Shown here in pieces: positions 9,759 to 19,057 of a stretch of DNA of 64,000 nt; position 1 is the first letter of the stretch; every line of letters begins with the position of its first letter. The translations under genes were made by a program, and so were the position numbers. The stretch is taken from positions 1-64,000 of the forward strand of contig DATNJB010000048.1 of NCBI GenBank assembly GCA_035604135.1, in the 5' to 3' direction. Source of the DNA: Poindextera sp035604135 (GTDB taxonomy: Bacteria > Pseudomonadota > Alphaproteobacteria > Caulobacterales > Caulobacteraceae). The notes under the pieces are model-generated. The model did no database searches. It was not told where the DNA came from and saw nothing but the letters and a program-made list of their open reading frames with translations.

Positions 9759-10502
9759 TCAGCGCGCCCTCAGGAAGAGACCGATCGTCAGCGCAACGCC
9801 GATGATGACGACGATGAGCCTGAGCGCCGTCTCGTTGACGCGCTTCAGCATCAGGCCGCCTAGGAGGCCGCCGCAGATCGCACCGACGGCGACCACGGCG
9901 ATCCGGCGCCAGTCGAGGTGCGGAGTGAAGACGAAGATCGCGACCGCCGAGGCGTTCATCATCCCGGCCAGCACGTTCTTGGTCGCGCCGGCGGCGCGCA
10001 CGCCGAGACCCGCCAGCGTCAGCCCCGCCAGCATCAGAAAGCCGATGCCGCCGCCGAAGTAGCCGCCGTAGATGGAGATGCCGAACTGGATCAGGGCCGT
10101 GGGCGTCCCCCCGATCGGCCGCGCGGTCTCGGTCGGCCGTCTGAGGAAACTGCCCCACGCGAAGACGGCGGTCGCGAAGAGGACAAGATAGGGCAGCAGC
10201 CGCGCAAAGAAGGCGGGCGGGGTGGCAAGCAGGAGCACCGCCCCGACCGCCCCGCCCGCCAGGCTGATGGCCACGAGCACCCAGAACGCGTGCCCGCCGG
10301 CGCCGGCGACGTTGTCGCGGCCGACCCAGCCGGTCGTGAGCTGGCCGGGGAAGAGAGCGATGGTCGAGGTGATGTTGGCCGCCCGCGCATCCAGGCCCGA
10401 CAGCATCAGCATCGGCAGCGTGATGAACGAACCGCCGCCGGCCAGCGCATTCTGCGCCCCGGCCCAGAACGCGGCTGCGAAAAGCAGAGCGAGCATCAGC
10501 AT
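9759..10502 (-). CDS. TauE/SafE family membrane transporter
   Basis: A 247-aa polytopic protein of the TauE/SafE (DUF81) family, which export or import small sulfur- or carboxyl-containing anions. It shows two homologous halves with the family Gly-rich motifs (GGGSFITLPML near the start, YGGYFGGGIGFLML in the middle) and about 7-8 hydrophobic segments. ATG 10502 is chosen so the protein starts directly at the first membrane helix. The substrate is unknown. Confidence 0.9.
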   Translation of the reverse strand: MLMLALLFAAAFWAGAQNALAGGGSFITLPMLMLSGLDARAANITSTIALFPGQLTTGWVGRDNVAGAGGHAFWVLVAISLAGGAVGAVLLLATPPAFFARLLPYLVLFATAVFAWGSFLRRPTETARPIGGTPTALIQFGISIYGGYFGGGIGFLMLAGLTLAGLGVRAAGATKNVLAGMMNASAVAIFVFTPHLDWRRIAVVAVGAICGGLLGGLMLKRVNETALRLIVVIIGVALTIGLFLRAR

Positions 10503-10668
10503 TGGTCGCTGGCACTCCGGCAAACTTCTCCCGGGGGAGAAGGAGGAGCTCACGCGTTAGCGTGGGAGGATGACGGCGTACGCCGCTTCAGGCTAGTCCA
10601 AGGCGCCGTAACCCCTCACCCTCGCGCTCGCTTCGCTCCAGGCCCCTCCCTCTCGGGGAGAGGTGTCG
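10503..10668. repeat. intergenic palindromic repeat region (REP-like)
   Basis: The 166-bp gap contains a perfect hairpin CTTCTCCC-GG-GGGAGAAG (10525-10542) and a second C/G-rich segment with an imperfect inverted repeat ending CTCGGGGAGAGG (about 10647-10664). The first resembles the palindrome at 60574-60596. They look like dispersed short palindromic elements; they could also terminate the thiolase transcript. No gene is seen. Confidence 0.55.
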
Positions 10669-11841
10669 TTACAGCCGCTCGACGATGGTGACGTTGGAGA
10701 GGCCGCCGCCTTCGCACATGGTCTGTAGGCCGTAGCGCTTGCCGCGGTCTTTCAGCGCATAGACCAGCGTGGTCATCAGCTTCGTGCCCGAGGCGCCGAG
10801 TGGGTGGCCAAGCGCGATCGCGCCGCCGTTGACGTTCAGCTTGTTCGGGTCGGCGCCTAGAGCCTTCAGCCAGGCGACCGGGACCGAGGCGAAGGCCTCG
10901 TTGACCTCGAACAGGTCGATGTCCTCGAGCTGCATCCCGGCCTTCTTCACGGCCCGCTCGGTCCCAGGGATCGGGGCCTCCAGCATGATCACCGGGTCGC
11001 CGCCGACCACGGTCATGTGGTGGATGCGGGCCATGGGCTCGACGCCGAGCGATTTCAGCCCCGCTTCGCTGACGATCATGACGCCCGAGGCGCCGTCGCA
11101 GATCTGGCTCGAGGTCGCCGCGGTGATCGCGCCGCCTTCCTGCAGCAGCTTCACGCCCTTCACGCCATCCAACGAGACGTCGAAGCGGATGCCCTCATCG
11201 ACCGTATGCAGCTCCGTTTTGCCTTCGGCGGTCGTGATCTCGATGGGGACGATCTCGTCCTTAAAGCGGCCGCCTTGGGTGGCGGCGATCGCTTTCTGGT
11301 GGCTCTTGAAGCCGAATTCGTCGAGCTGGTCCTTGGTGAGGCCGTACTTTTTGGCCATCATCTCGGCGCCCATGAACTGGCTGAACTGGATGTTGGGGTA
11401 GCGCTCCTCCATCCGCGGGCTCTTCGGCGCTCCGAACCCTTCCTTCGCCGCCAGCATCACCGAAAGGCCCATCGGCACGCGGGTCATGCTTTCCACGCCG
11501 GAGGCGATGACGATGTCCATGGAGCCCGACAGCACGGCCTGGGCGGCGAAATGCAGCGCCTGCTGCGAGGAACCGCACTGGCGGTCGACCGAGGTGGCCG
11601 GCACGCTCTCCGGCAGCTTTGACGCCAGGACCGCGTTGCGCGCGATGTTGGTCGCCTGCTGGCCCACCTGCATCACGCAGCCCATGACCACGTCCTCGAT
11701 TTGCGCCGGGTCGGCGCCCGAGCGCTCGACGAGGCTGTCCAGCACCTGCGCGGCGAGGTCGGCGGGATGCACGCCTTGCAGACGGCCCCCTTTGCGGCCG
11801 CCGGCGGTGCGCGCGGCGGCGACGATGTAGGCTTCGGCCAT
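10669..11841 (-). CDS. acetyl-CoA C-acetyltransferase (thiolase)
   Basis: A 390-aa thiolase II. It has the acyl-accepting Cys (about residue 89) in VDRQCGSSQQAL, NEAFA, the His in GGAIALGHPLGASG and the second Cys in CEGGGLSNVTI, so it is a complete active site. It condenses or cleaves acyl-CoA and acetyl-CoA, probably in fatty-acid degradation like the acyl-CoA dehydrogenases and enoyl-CoA hydratase elsewhere in the window. It is a monocistronic unit; the 147 bp up to 11988 contain the promoter region shared with the divergent DUF4112 gene. Confidence 0.95.
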   Translation of the reverse strand: MAEAYIVAAARTAGGRKGGRLQGVHPADLAAQVLDSLVERSGADPAQIEDVVMGCVMQVGQQATNIARNAVLASKLPESVPATSVDRQCGSSQQALHFAAQAVLSGSMDIVIASGVESMTRVPMGLSVMLAAKEGFGAPKSPRMEERYPNIQFSQFMGAEMMAKKYGLTKDQLDEFGFKSHQKAIAATQGGRFKDEIVPIEITTAEGKTELHTVDEGIRFDVSLDGVKGVKLLQEGGAITAATSSQICDGASGVMIVSEAGLKSLGVEPMARIHHMTVVGGDPVIMLEAPIPGTERAVKKAGMQLEDIDLFEVNEAFASVPVAWLKALGADPNKLNVNGGAIALGHPLGASGTKLMTTLVYALKDRGKRYGLQTMCEGGGLSNVTIVERL

Positions 11842-11988
11842 AGGGCCCTCCTTGGGTGATCGGGCTCGAATTTGCCCGAGCGAGGACGGGCGCGCAACGA
11901 TGCCGCTGGGTCAGGCGAGGCCCGTAAGTTCAACTCGAAGCGCCGGCTTAGCTTGCCGTCAACGGCATTCGGGCTACCTCTATCGATC

Positions 11989-12444
11989 ATGTTCAAGGCC
12001 AAGACCCAGATCGACGTGCACAACGGTAAGAAAGCGATCGAGCGCATCGGCCGCGTCTCCGACAACCTCATCGGCATCGGGCCGTTCGGCATCGGGCTCG
12101 ATGGCATCCTCGCCTGGGTGCCGGGCCTGGGCGAGGCCTACAGCATCGGCGCGGGCGCGGCGCTCGTGCTCGAAGGCTACCGCGCCCGCGTTCCGGCCAG
12201 CGTGCTCGTGCAGGCCGGCGTCCTCGTCTCCATCCGCACGCTTGCGAACATCTTCCCCGTGCTCGGCGGGGTGATCGTCGATTTCTTCCGTGGCCACCGC
12301 ATGGCGGCCAGGCTCCTGGTGCAGGCGATCGACGACACGCTCTACATCGAAGGCGTCCCCGATCGCGATCACCCGGAGTACGCGGGCGTTCTCGCGCGCA
12401 TCCGCTCGGGCGAGGAGCGCAGGCGGGTGGTTTTCCTGGGTTAG
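11989..12444 (+). CDS. DUF4112 domain protein
   Basis: A 151-aa protein of the DUF4112 family. It has the conserved N-terminal IGRVSDNLIGIGPFGIGLDG and a hydrophobic central segment (about residues 75-110), suggesting membrane association. Function unknown. It is followed 47 bp downstream by another small membrane protein gene on the same strand. Confidence 0.85.
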   Translation: MFKAKTQIDVHNGKKAIERIGRVSDNLIGIGPFGIGLDGILAWVPGLGEAYSIGAGAALVLEGYRARVPASVLVQAGVLVSIRTLANIFPVLGGVIVDFFRGHRMAARLLVQAIDDTLYIEGVPDRDHPEYAGVLARIRSGEERRRVVFLG

Positions 12445-12491
12445 ATCCAGCGCCGCATCCCGCGCGTAGAAGGGCGGAGGGAGGCCCCTTC

Positions 12492-12890
12492 ATGACGCGG
12501 TTGCTCATCGCCTACGCGACCATGGTCGCTCTTTTCCCAGCGCTGGATTTCGCCTGGTTCGCGATCGTCGCGCGCGGCGCCTACCAGGCCGAGATCGGCA
12601 GCCTGCTCAATCCGACGCTCCAGCTTGCGCCGGCGGTCGGATTCTACGCCCTCTATGCGTCGGGGGTTCTGGTGTTCGTGGTCCGCCCGGGGCTCGACCG
12701 GGGCGACTGGCGCCGGGCCGCGCTGGCTGCCGCGTTCTTCGGGCTCGTGGCCTACGGAACGTTCGACCTGACCTGCCTTGCTCTCATCAAGGGTTTCACC
12801 CTGCCGGCCGCCGCGCTGGACATGGCCTGGGGCGCGATCGCGACGATGGCTGCCGCCAGCGCCGCCGGCTTCGCGGCCGCGCGGCTCTAG
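12492..12890 (+). CDS. DUF2177 family membrane protein
   Basis: A 132-aa integral membrane protein with four predicted helices, matching DUF2177. It carries the conserved early FALDFAWF-like patch (LFPALDFAWFAIVARGAY), NPTLQLAPAV and a YGTFDLTCLALIKG segment. Its function is unknown. GGAGG lies upstream of ATG 12492. It is convergent with the methyltransferase gene, separated by 1 bp. Confidence 0.9.
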   Translation: MTRLLIAYATMVALFPALDFAWFAIVARGAYQAEIGSLLNPTLQLAPAVGFYALYASGVLVFVVRPGLDRGDWRRAALAAAFFGLVAYGTFDLTCLALIKGFTLPAAALDMAWGAIATMAAASAAGFAAARL

Positions 12891-12891
12891 G

Positions 12892-13512
12892 TCACGACGG
12901 GACCGCCGCGCCCCACTCGTTCCAGCCCGCCCAGCGCGGCGTGCCAGGCAGGTACATGGTTTCGCGGCGTTCCACGCGGAATCCGGCGGCCTCGATGGCG
13001 CTTGTGACCGGCCGGGTCAGATGGCAACCGCCGGCGATGCGTTTCCACACCGGCTCGATCCGCCGCTGCCACTTGACCACGTCGGCGTCGGGCGCGAGCC
13101 CGTGCTCGCAGAACAGGAGCCGCCCGCCGGGCTTGAGCACGCGCCTAGCCTCGGCCAGCGAGGCTTGCGGATCCTGCACCGAACATAGGGTGAAGGTGCA
13201 GACCACGCAGTCGAAAGCGTGGTCGTCGAACGGCAGGGCCTCGGCGCGCCCGTCCAGGACATGGACCGGAATGGTCGATCCCTCGACAGCCTGCTCCGCC
13301 CGCCGCCGCAGCGGCTCCGACGGCTCGACCGCCGACAGGTCCTGCACCCTGGCCGCGTCGTAGTAGGGAAGGTTGAGCGCGCTGCCCATGCCGAGCTCGA
13401 GGACGCGCCCCTCGGCGTCGGGGACGACTTTGGCGCGCTGGTAGGCGATCGGCTTGGCCGAACAGCAGCAGTTCAGCAGCCAGGGAACGACAAAGCGGTC
13501 ATAGAGGCCCAT
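12892..13512 (-). CDS. class I SAM-dependent methyltransferase
   Basis: A 206-aa Rossmann-fold methyltransferase. Motif I is VLELGMGSALNLPYY (about residues 37-51), an acidic motif II is in SAVEPSEP, and a motif IV/post region is FDCVVCTFTLCSVQDP. It resembles the UbiE/METTL7-like group that methylates lipids or thiols. It has an unusual Cys cluster CCCS near residue 15. The substrate is unknown. It diverges from metK across 147 bp. Confidence 0.88.
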   Translation of the reverse strand: MGLYDRFVVPWLLNCCCSAKPIAYQRAKVVPDAEGRVLELGMGSALNLPYYDAARVQDLSAVEPSEPLRRRAEQAVEGSTIPVHVLDGRAEALPFDDHAFDCVVCTFTLCSVQDPQASLAEARRVLKPGGRLLFCEHGLAPDADVVKWQRRIEPVWKRIAGGCHLTRPVTSAIEAAGFRVERRETMYLPGTPRWAGWNEWGAAVPS

Positions 13513-13659
13513 GGACCAAGTTTAGGCGTGAGCCAGGCGCTTGGCTATCTGCGCGGGTCGCTCGCGAAAGGACAATTCCAGTTGCGCGGCCGGCCCCACT
13601 TACGCTTGAAGTCCCCGGCGAAGTCGGCGGCCCCAGTGAACGGCCGCTCTGGAGGCCTG

Positions 13660-14829
13660 ATGTCGAAGAAGCGTGCGCACTACCTCTTCACCAGCGAGTC
13701 CGTGTCGGAGGGGCATCCGGACAAAGTCGCGGACCGCATCTCGGACGAGGTGGTCGACGCCTTCCTGGCCGCCGATCCCGTCGCGCGCGTGGCGTGCGAG
13801 ACGATGGTGACCACCAATCGCATCATCCTGGCCGGCGAGTGCCGCGGGCCGGAGTCGGTGCATGGCCAGCTCGAGGACCGCGTGCGCGCCGCCATCAAGG
13901 ATATCGGCTACGAGCAAAGCGGCTTCGATTGGCGCAATGCCTCCTACGAGTGCTTCCTGCACGCCCAGTCGGCCGACATCGCCATGGGCGTCGATGCGAA
14001 GGGCAACAAGGACGAAGGCGCCGGCGACCAGGGCATCATGTTCGGCTACGCGACCGACGAGACGCCGGAGCTGATGCCGGCGACGCTGCAGTATGCGCAC
14101 AACATCCTGAAAACCCTCGCCGCGGCGCGCCACTCGGGCGCCGAGCCGGACCTCGAGCCCGACGCCAAGAGCCAGGTGACCCTGGTCTACGAGAACGGCA
14201 GACCGGCGCACGTGAACTCCATCGTGCTGTCGACCCAGCACCGCGAGGGCCTCACGCCCGCCGACGTCGCCGACATCATCCGCCCCTACGTGATGAAGGT
14301 CTTTCCCGACGGCCTGGTCAGCGAGGAGACCGAGTGGCTGGTCAACCCGACCGGCAAGTTCGTGATCGGCGGGCCCGACGGCGACTGCGGGCTCACCGGC
14401 CGCAAGATCATCGTCGACACCTACGGCGGCGCCGCGCCGCACGGCGGCGGCGCGTTTTCCGGAAAGGACCCCAGCAAGGTCGATCGGTCGGCGGCCTACG
14501 CGTGCCGGTATCTGGCGAAGAACGTGGTTGCGGCGGGGCTGGCCGACAGCTGCACGATCCAGATCGGCTATGCGATCGGCGTCGCCCGGCCGCTGAGCTT
14601 CTACGTCGACCTGCACGGCGGCCAGATCGATCCGGCGAAGCTGGAAGCGGCGCTTCCGGAGATGATCGGGGGCGCGACGCCCAGGGCGATCCGCGAACAT
14701 CTGAACCTCAACCGCCCAATCTACGCCCGCACGGCGGCCTATGGCCATTTCGGGCGCGCGCCCGAGGCGGACGGCGGCTTCTCGTGGGAGAGGACCGATC
14801 TCGCGGACCAGCTGCGGGCGCTGGCCTAA
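13660..14829 (+). CDS. metK: S-adenosylmethionine synthase
   Basis: A 389-aa methionine adenosyltransferase making SAM from methionine and ATP in the cytosol. It contains ESVSEGHPDK (His 19), the hexapeptide GAGDQGIMFGY and the P-loop-like GGGAFSGKDPSKVDR, all complete. GGAGG lies 4 nt before the start. The leader (13513-13659) was examined for a SAM riboswitch; no convincing match was found. It is convergent with the 5-formyl-THF cyclo-ligase gene, overlapping by 4 bp at the stops. Confidence 0.98.
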   Translation: MSKKRAHYLFTSESVSEGHPDKVADRISDEVVDAFLAADPVARVACETMVTTNRIILAGECRGPESVHGQLEDRVRAAIKDIGYEQSGFDWRNASYECFLHAQSADIAMGVDAKGNKDEGAGDQGIMFGYATDETPELMPATLQYAHNILKTLAAARHSGAEPDLEPDAKSQVTLVYENGRPAHVNSIVLSTQHREGLTPADVADIIRPYVMKVFPDGLVSEETEWLVNPTGKFVIGGPDGDCGLTGRKIIVDTYGGAAPHGGGAFSGKDPSKVDRSAAYACRYLAKNVVAAGLADSCTIQIGYAIGVARPLSFYVDLHGGQIDPAKLEAALPEMIGGATPRAIREHLNLNRPIYARTAAYGHFGRAPEADGGFSWERTDLADQLRALA

Positions 14830-15473
14830 GGCGCGACTTTGCGCAGCCCGGTCTCGGTGACGATCGCGTCCAGCGGAACGTCGTGGGGTTCGGGATGCAC
14901 AGTCCTGAGCCGACCCAGCTCGAGGCCGACGCCGATCGTCGGCGGCCTTGGCGACAGCGCGGCGAGGGTGCGGTCGTAGTAGCCGCCGCCGTAGCCCAGC
15001 CGGTATCCGCGTGCATCGAACCCAACCATCGGGACGATCAACATGTCAGGCCGCAGCGGCCTGCCGAAGGCCGGCTGCAGGATGCCGCCTACGCCGGGAA
15101 CCATCTTCGATTGCGGCCCCCAATAGTGAAATTCCATCGGCCGCCGTGGCCGGACGGGCGCCGGCAGCGCGACCTGGCCGCCGAGATCGATGATACGCAG
15201 CATAGCGCCGTGCAGGTCCGGTTCGCCCTGGTGCGGCCAGTAGCAGCCGACGACGCCCGGATTGGACCGGCCCAGATGGCTGATGAGCGCGCGCACGATG
15301 GCGGCTTCGGCCGCCGCCCGGACGGCTGGCGAGAGGTGGAGTCTGGCGGCGATCAGCCGCTCGCGCTCGTGCTTTCGCCAGGTGGCGACGTCGTCCGCCC
15401 CGCTCAGCTGCCGGCCCCCCGCTTGATCCGATCTTGGCCATCGGTCGTAATGGCGACGGGCATCGCGGCGCAA
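14826..15473 (-). CDS. 5-formyltetrahydrofolate cyclo-ligase
   Basis: Converts 5-formyl-THF to 5,10-methenyl-THF with ATP, in one-carbon metabolism. The signature GYRLGYGGGYYDR near the C-terminal third and the substrate loop MEFHYW are present. The start is uncertain. No ATG or GTG precedes the domain; TTG 15473 gives 215 aa with no ribosome site, whereas CTG 15407 follows a G-rich stretch and would give a 193-aa protein closer to family length. One-carbon metabolism links it to neighbouring metK. Confidence 0.9.
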   Translation of the reverse strand: MRRDARRHYDRWPRSDQAGGRQLSGADDVATWRKHERERLIAARLHLSPAVRAAAEAAIVRALISHLGRSNPGVVGCYWPHQGEPDLHGAMLRIIDLGGQVALPAPVRPRRPMEFHYWGPQSKMVPGVGGILQPAFGRPLRPDMLIVPMVGFDARGYRLGYGGGYYDRTLAALSPRPPTIGVGLELGRLRTVHPEPHDVPLDAIVTETGLRKVAP

Positions 15474-15511
15474 GCGCCGTCGGCGCCGTCACTCTTTGGG
15501 GGAGCGAAACC

Positions 15512-16003
15512 ATGACCAGAGTTTCGATCGCGACCGCCTCGGCGCTCGCGCTTTTGTTCTTGGCCGGCTGCAAACAGCAGGCCGATACCTCGGCGATTTC
15601 CGATGCGCTGAAGGCCGACACCACGCAGTGGAACGCCGACTGGTCTGCGCGAGACGCCGCGAAGATCGCAAGCCACTACGCCGCCGACGCGGTGATGATG
15701 GATCCGGGCGCCGATCCATCAAACGGCAGCCAGGCGGCGCAACAGGCCGTGGCCGAGGCGCTGAAGGACCCGAACTTCACCCTCACCTTCGCTGCCGATC
15801 GGACCGACGCCTCGAGCAGCGGCGACATGGCCTATGTGCAAGGCCACTTCACGGTGACGCAGACCGATCCCGCGACCCACGCCAAGGTCTCGCAGAACGG
15901 ATCATACGTGACGGTTTACAGAAAGCAGGCCGACGGATCGTGGAAAGCCGTCGCCGACATCGCCTCTCCGGGCGCGCCGCCGCCGGCGCCGAAGAAGGGC
16001 TAG
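15512..16003 (+). CDS. lipoprotein with SnoaL/DUF4440-like domain
   Basis: A 163-aa protein. It has a signal peptide with lipobox LAGC (Cys 20), then an NTF2-like fold: DTTQWNADWSARDAAKIASHYAADA-type opening, DMAYVQGHFTVTQTD, and a closing DGSWKAVADI. Such domains bind small ligands; no catalytic residues can be assigned. It is divergent from the cyclo-ligase gene and tail-to-tail with ada. Confidence 0.82.
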   Translation: MTRVSIATASALALLFLAGCKQQADTSAISDALKADTTQWNADWSARDAAKIASHYAADAVMMDPGADPSNGSQAAQQAVAEALKDPNFTLTFAADRTDASSSGDMAYVQGHFTVTQTDPATHAKVSQNGSYVTVYRKQADGSWKAVADIASPGAPPPAPKKG

Positions 16004-16070
16004 GCGCCGCTCTGCGATCTCCCCGCCGTCGGCCAGCCTGCGCGAAGTTGAGCATCCTGACCCTGACCTT

Positions 16071-17168
16071 TCAGGCGCTCGACGACTGAGCTTCGCGCTC
16101 GAGCAGCGCCGCCTTGCGCTCGACGCCCCAGCGGTAGCCGGAGAGGCCGCCGTCGCTGCGCACGACGCGGTGGCAGGGGATGGCGACGGCGGTGGGGTTG
16201 GCTGCGCAGGCCTGCGCGACGGCGCGCACGGCCTTCGGTCGGCCGATCCGGGCGGCGATGTCGGCAAAGCTAGCCGTCTCGCCGGCCGGGATGTCGCGCA
16301 GCGCCCGCCAGACGCGCTCCTGAAAGGCGGTGCCCTTGACGTCGAGCGGCAGGTCCGCGCCCGCCGCCGGCGCCTCGACCATGCCGACCACGCGCGCCAC
16401 AAGGGCCTCAAAGTCTCCGTCGCCGCCCATCAGCTCGGCGCTGGGGAAGCGATCCTGAAGGCCGCGCACGAGCGCGTCGGGGTCGTCGCCGAACTGGATG
16501 GCGCAGACGCCCTTGTCCGTGGCCGCGACGAGGATCGCGCCCAGTGACGTTTCGCCGACGGCGAAGCGGATCGTCGCGCCGCGCCCACCCTTGCGATAGT
16601 CGCTCGGCCGCATGCCGAGCCGGCTCGTGCTGGTCGCATAGAAGCGGCCGTTGGAGCCGAAGCCGGCGCCGTAGATCGCCTCGGTGACGCTCGCGCCCTC
16701 GTCGAGCTCCCTGACCACACGTCCCGCCCGATGCCCTTCGGCGTAGGCCTTCGGCGTCACGCCAGTCACCGCCCGGAACAGGCGGTGGAAGTGGAAGCGG
16801 CTGAGGCCCACGGCGCGGGCCAGTGTGTCCAGGGCCGGCGGCTCCTCGCTCTCCGCAATCAGGTGGCAGGCTTTGGCGATCGCCGCGGCGTGGCGCTCGG
16901 CGAGCGGCGCTGCGTTGGGCTGACAGCGCTTGCAAGCGCGCAAGCCCGCGGCTTCTGCGGCGGTCGCCGCAGCGAAGAAGAGGACGTTGGTCCGCAGGGG
17001 CCGCCGCGAAGGGCAGGTCGGCCGGCAATAGACGCCGGTCGTCATCACGCCATAGAGGAAGCGGCCCTCGGCGGCCGGATCGCGGGCGAGCACGGCGGCC
17101 CACATCGCGTCTTCCGACAGCGGGGCAGGGTGGGGCGTGGCGCCTTTCTCCAGCAATACGGCGGTCAT
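16071..17168 (-). CDS. ada: bifunctional Ada: methylphosphotriester/O6-methylguanine methyltransferase and regulator
   Basis: A 365-aa Ada protein with all domains. The N-terminal Zn domain has cysteines in YCRPTC and CKRCQP (the methyl-acceptor Cys is about residue 48). An AraC-type helix-turn-helix follows (about 95-195, LSRFHFHRLFRAVTG). The C-terminal methyltransferase has active-site PCHRVV. It repairs alkylated DNA and activates the adaptive response. ATG 17168 is preferred to an upstream extension. The 157-bp spacer to the next divergent gene should hold its promoter; no clear Ada box was identified. Confidence 0.96.
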   Translation of the reverse strand: MTAVLLEKGATPHPAPLSEDAMWAAVLARDPAAEGRFLYGVMTTGVYCRPTCPSRRPLRTNVLFFAAATAAEAAGLRACKRCQPNAAPLAERHAAAIAKACHLIAESEEPPALDTLARAVGLSRFHFHRLFRAVTGVTPKAYAEGHRAGRVVRELDEGASVTEAIYGAGFGSNGRFYATSTSRLGMRPSDYRKGGRGATIRFAVGETSLGAILVAATDKGVCAIQFGDDPDALVRGLQDRFPSAELMGGDGDFEALVARVVGMVEAPAAGADLPLDVKGTAFQERVWRALRDIPAGETASFADIAARIGRPKAVRAVAQACAANPTAVAIPCHRVVRSDGGLSGYRWGVERKAALLEREAQSSSA

Positions 17169-17325
17169 GCGCGTTCCTTCCTGCAAGGTGGGCGCTCGTT
17201 GCGCCCTTCGCCAGCCTGTCTAGCGGTCGCCGGCCGCCATCGCGCTTCGAGGCTTGCTTTCAAATTCCTGACCTGGACTCACTTCGAACAAGCTTATCCT
17301 CGGGCGACACCTCGCGGAGAGACAC

Positions 17326-17712
17326 ATGCTGAAATCGATCACCCTGGCCGCGGTCCTGGCTCTCGCCGCCGCCCCGGCGCTTGCGCAGGTCGGCAACCCC
17401 GCCATGCCGATCGAGATCAAGATGAAGCGCGGGACCGACCGCGCCACGGTGCGCGGCGTGCTCGTGCAGAACGGCGCCTGCTGCACCTATGTGTTCAGGG
17501 CCCGCGCCGGCCAGAAGCTCTACTGGAGCGAGGACGGCGCCGTCGTGCGCATGGTGCTCACCAACCCGGATGGCGAGGCGGAGGGGCCTGGCCTCTACAA
17601 CCCGCAGCCGCTGCCGCAGAGCGGGGTCTACACGCTCGCCATCAGCCCCGACCTGATGGCGGAAGGCGCCTTTGGGCCTTACGTGCTCAAGCTGCGCATC
17701 CCACCGAAGTAG
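17326..17712 (+). CDS. small secreted protein
   Basis: A 128-aa protein with signal peptide MLKSITLAAVLALAAAPALA and a compact beta-rich domain including NGACCTYVFRARAGQKLYW and a C-terminal FGPYVLKLRIP. This looks like the bacterial pre-peptidase C-terminal/PPC-type fold. No catalytic features. It precedes the P450 gene by 57 bp on the same strand and may be co-transcribed. Confidence 0.72.
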   Translation: MLKSITLAAVLALAAAPALAQVGNPAMPIEIKMKRGTDRATVRGVLVQNGACCTYVFRARAGQKLYWSEDGAVVRMVLTNPDGEAEGPGLYNPQPLPQSGVYTLAISPDLMAEGAFGPYVLKLRIPPK

Positions 17713-17769
17713 CCTTGCGCTTGGCGCGCCGCTCAGGCTCTCATGAACGCCGATAACAAGGAGGCCGCC

Positions 17770-19044
17770 ATGGCCGACGGTTCGCTTGCCCAAGCCTTCG
17801 AGGACCGCAATGAGGCCGCGCGCGCCGCGGCCCATGCGACGCCGCTCGACCAGTTCCACGTGGCGGACTCGAGCCTGTTTCGCTCCGACACGCTCTGGCC
17901 CTGGTTCGAGCGGCTGCGGGCCGAGGATCCCGTTCACTACACCGCCGAGAGCGAGTTCGGCCCCTATTGGTCGGTGACCAAGCACCGCGACATCGTCGCC
18001 GTCGATTCCAACCATGCGGTCTTCTCGTCTTCCTCCATCAACGGCGGCATCGCCATCAACGACGGCTATGGGCCAGAGGCGCAGTCGAACTTCATCGCGC
18101 TCGACCCGCCGATGCACGACGAGCAGCGCAGGGTCGTGGCCCCGATCTTCACCTCGGCCAGCATCAACGGGTTGGAGCCGATCATCCGGGAACGGGCGGC
18201 GAAGATCCTCGACGAGCTGCCGCGCGGCGAAGAGTTCGACTTCGTCGACAAGGTGGCGATCGAGCTCACCAGCCAGATGCTGGCGACGCTCATGGACTAT
18301 CCGTTCGAGGAGCGGCGCAAGTTGACCCGCTGCTCGGACCTGATCCTGGCGCAGCCCGAGCCAGGCGGCATCGTGGACAGCGAGGAGCAACGCCAGGTCG
18401 AGCTGTTCCAGATTCTGACGCCGTTCACGGCGCTGTGGGACGAACGCCGCGCCGCGCCCCCGCGCAACGATATCCTTTCCATGCTCGCCCACGGCGAGGC
18501 CACCTATCGCGACGACCCGCAGGCCTACATGGGCAACATCATCCTGATGATCGTGGCCGGCAGCGACACCACGCGCCACTCGATCACCGGCGGTCTTCTG
18601 GCGCTCAACCAGAACCCGGATCAGTACGCCAAGCTGCGCGCCAACCCGGCGCTGATCGAGTCCCTCGTGCCCGAGGTCGTGCGCTGGCAGAGCCCTGTCG
18701 CCCACATGCGCCGCACGGCGCAGGAAGACGCGGAGATCGGCGGCAAGCGGATCAGCAAGGGCGACAAGGTCGTCATGTGGTACGTCTCGGGCAACCGCGA
18801 CGGCGACGTCATCCCCGATCCAGACCATTTCATCATCGACCGCGAACGGCCCCGCACCCACGTCGGCTTCGGCTTCGGCATCCATCGCTGCGTCGGCAAC
18901 CGCCTGGCGGAGATGCAGCTTCGGGTGATGTGGGAGGAGATCCTCAAGGGCTTCCCCTTCATCGAGGTCACCGGCGAGCCGCGCCGGATGAACTCCAACT
19001 TCGTGAAGGGCTACGAGGCGATGCCGGTCCGCATCGCCGCCTGA
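17770..19044 (+). CDS. cytochrome P450, CYP153-like alkane/fatty-acid hydroxylase
   Basis: A 424-aa soluble bacterial P450. It shows the I-helix oxygen-activation motif AGSDTTRHS, the ExxR pair in VPEVVRWQSP, and heme-thiolate FGFGIHRCVGNRLAE (Cys about residue 374). The stretches around MRRTAQEDAEIGG, VMWYVSGNRD and NFVKGYEAMPVR strongly resemble CYP153 terminal alkane hydroxylases. No ferredoxin or reductase is next to it. ATG 17770 is favoured by AAGGAGG 5 nt upstream; ATG 17743 is a weaker alternative. Confidence 0.92.
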   Translation: MADGSLAQAFEDRNEAARAAAHATPLDQFHVADSSLFRSDTLWPWFERLRAEDPVHYTAESEFGPYWSVTKHRDIVAVDSNHAVFSSSSINGGIAINDGYGPEAQSNFIALDPPMHDEQRRVVAPIFTSASINGLEPIIRERAAKILDELPRGEEFDFVDKVAIELTSQMLATLMDYPFEERRKLTRCSDLILAQPEPGGIVDSEEQRQVELFQILTPFTALWDERRAAPPRNDILSMLAHGEATYRDDPQAYMGNIILMIVAGSDTTRHSITGGLLALNQNPDQYAKLRANPALIESLVPEVVRWQSPVAHMRRTAQEDAEIGGKRISKGDKVVMWYVSGNRDGDVIPDPDHFIIDRERPRTHVGFGFGIHRCVGNRLAEMQLRVMWEEILKGFPFIEVTGEPRRMNSNFVKGYEAMPVRIAA

Positions 19045-19057
19045 TCCGCCTCCCGTC

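Noticed and set aside
13513..13659. Possible SAM riboswitch in the metK leader
   Set aside because: Looked for SAM-II and SAM/SAH consensus blocks; only a CGAAAGG resembling part of SAM-II was found without a matching pseudoknot. A covariance-model search (Infernal/Rfam) would decide.
13600..14748. A 382-codon minus-strand frame
   Set aside because: Exact antisense of metK; composition Gly/Val/Asp/His shadow.
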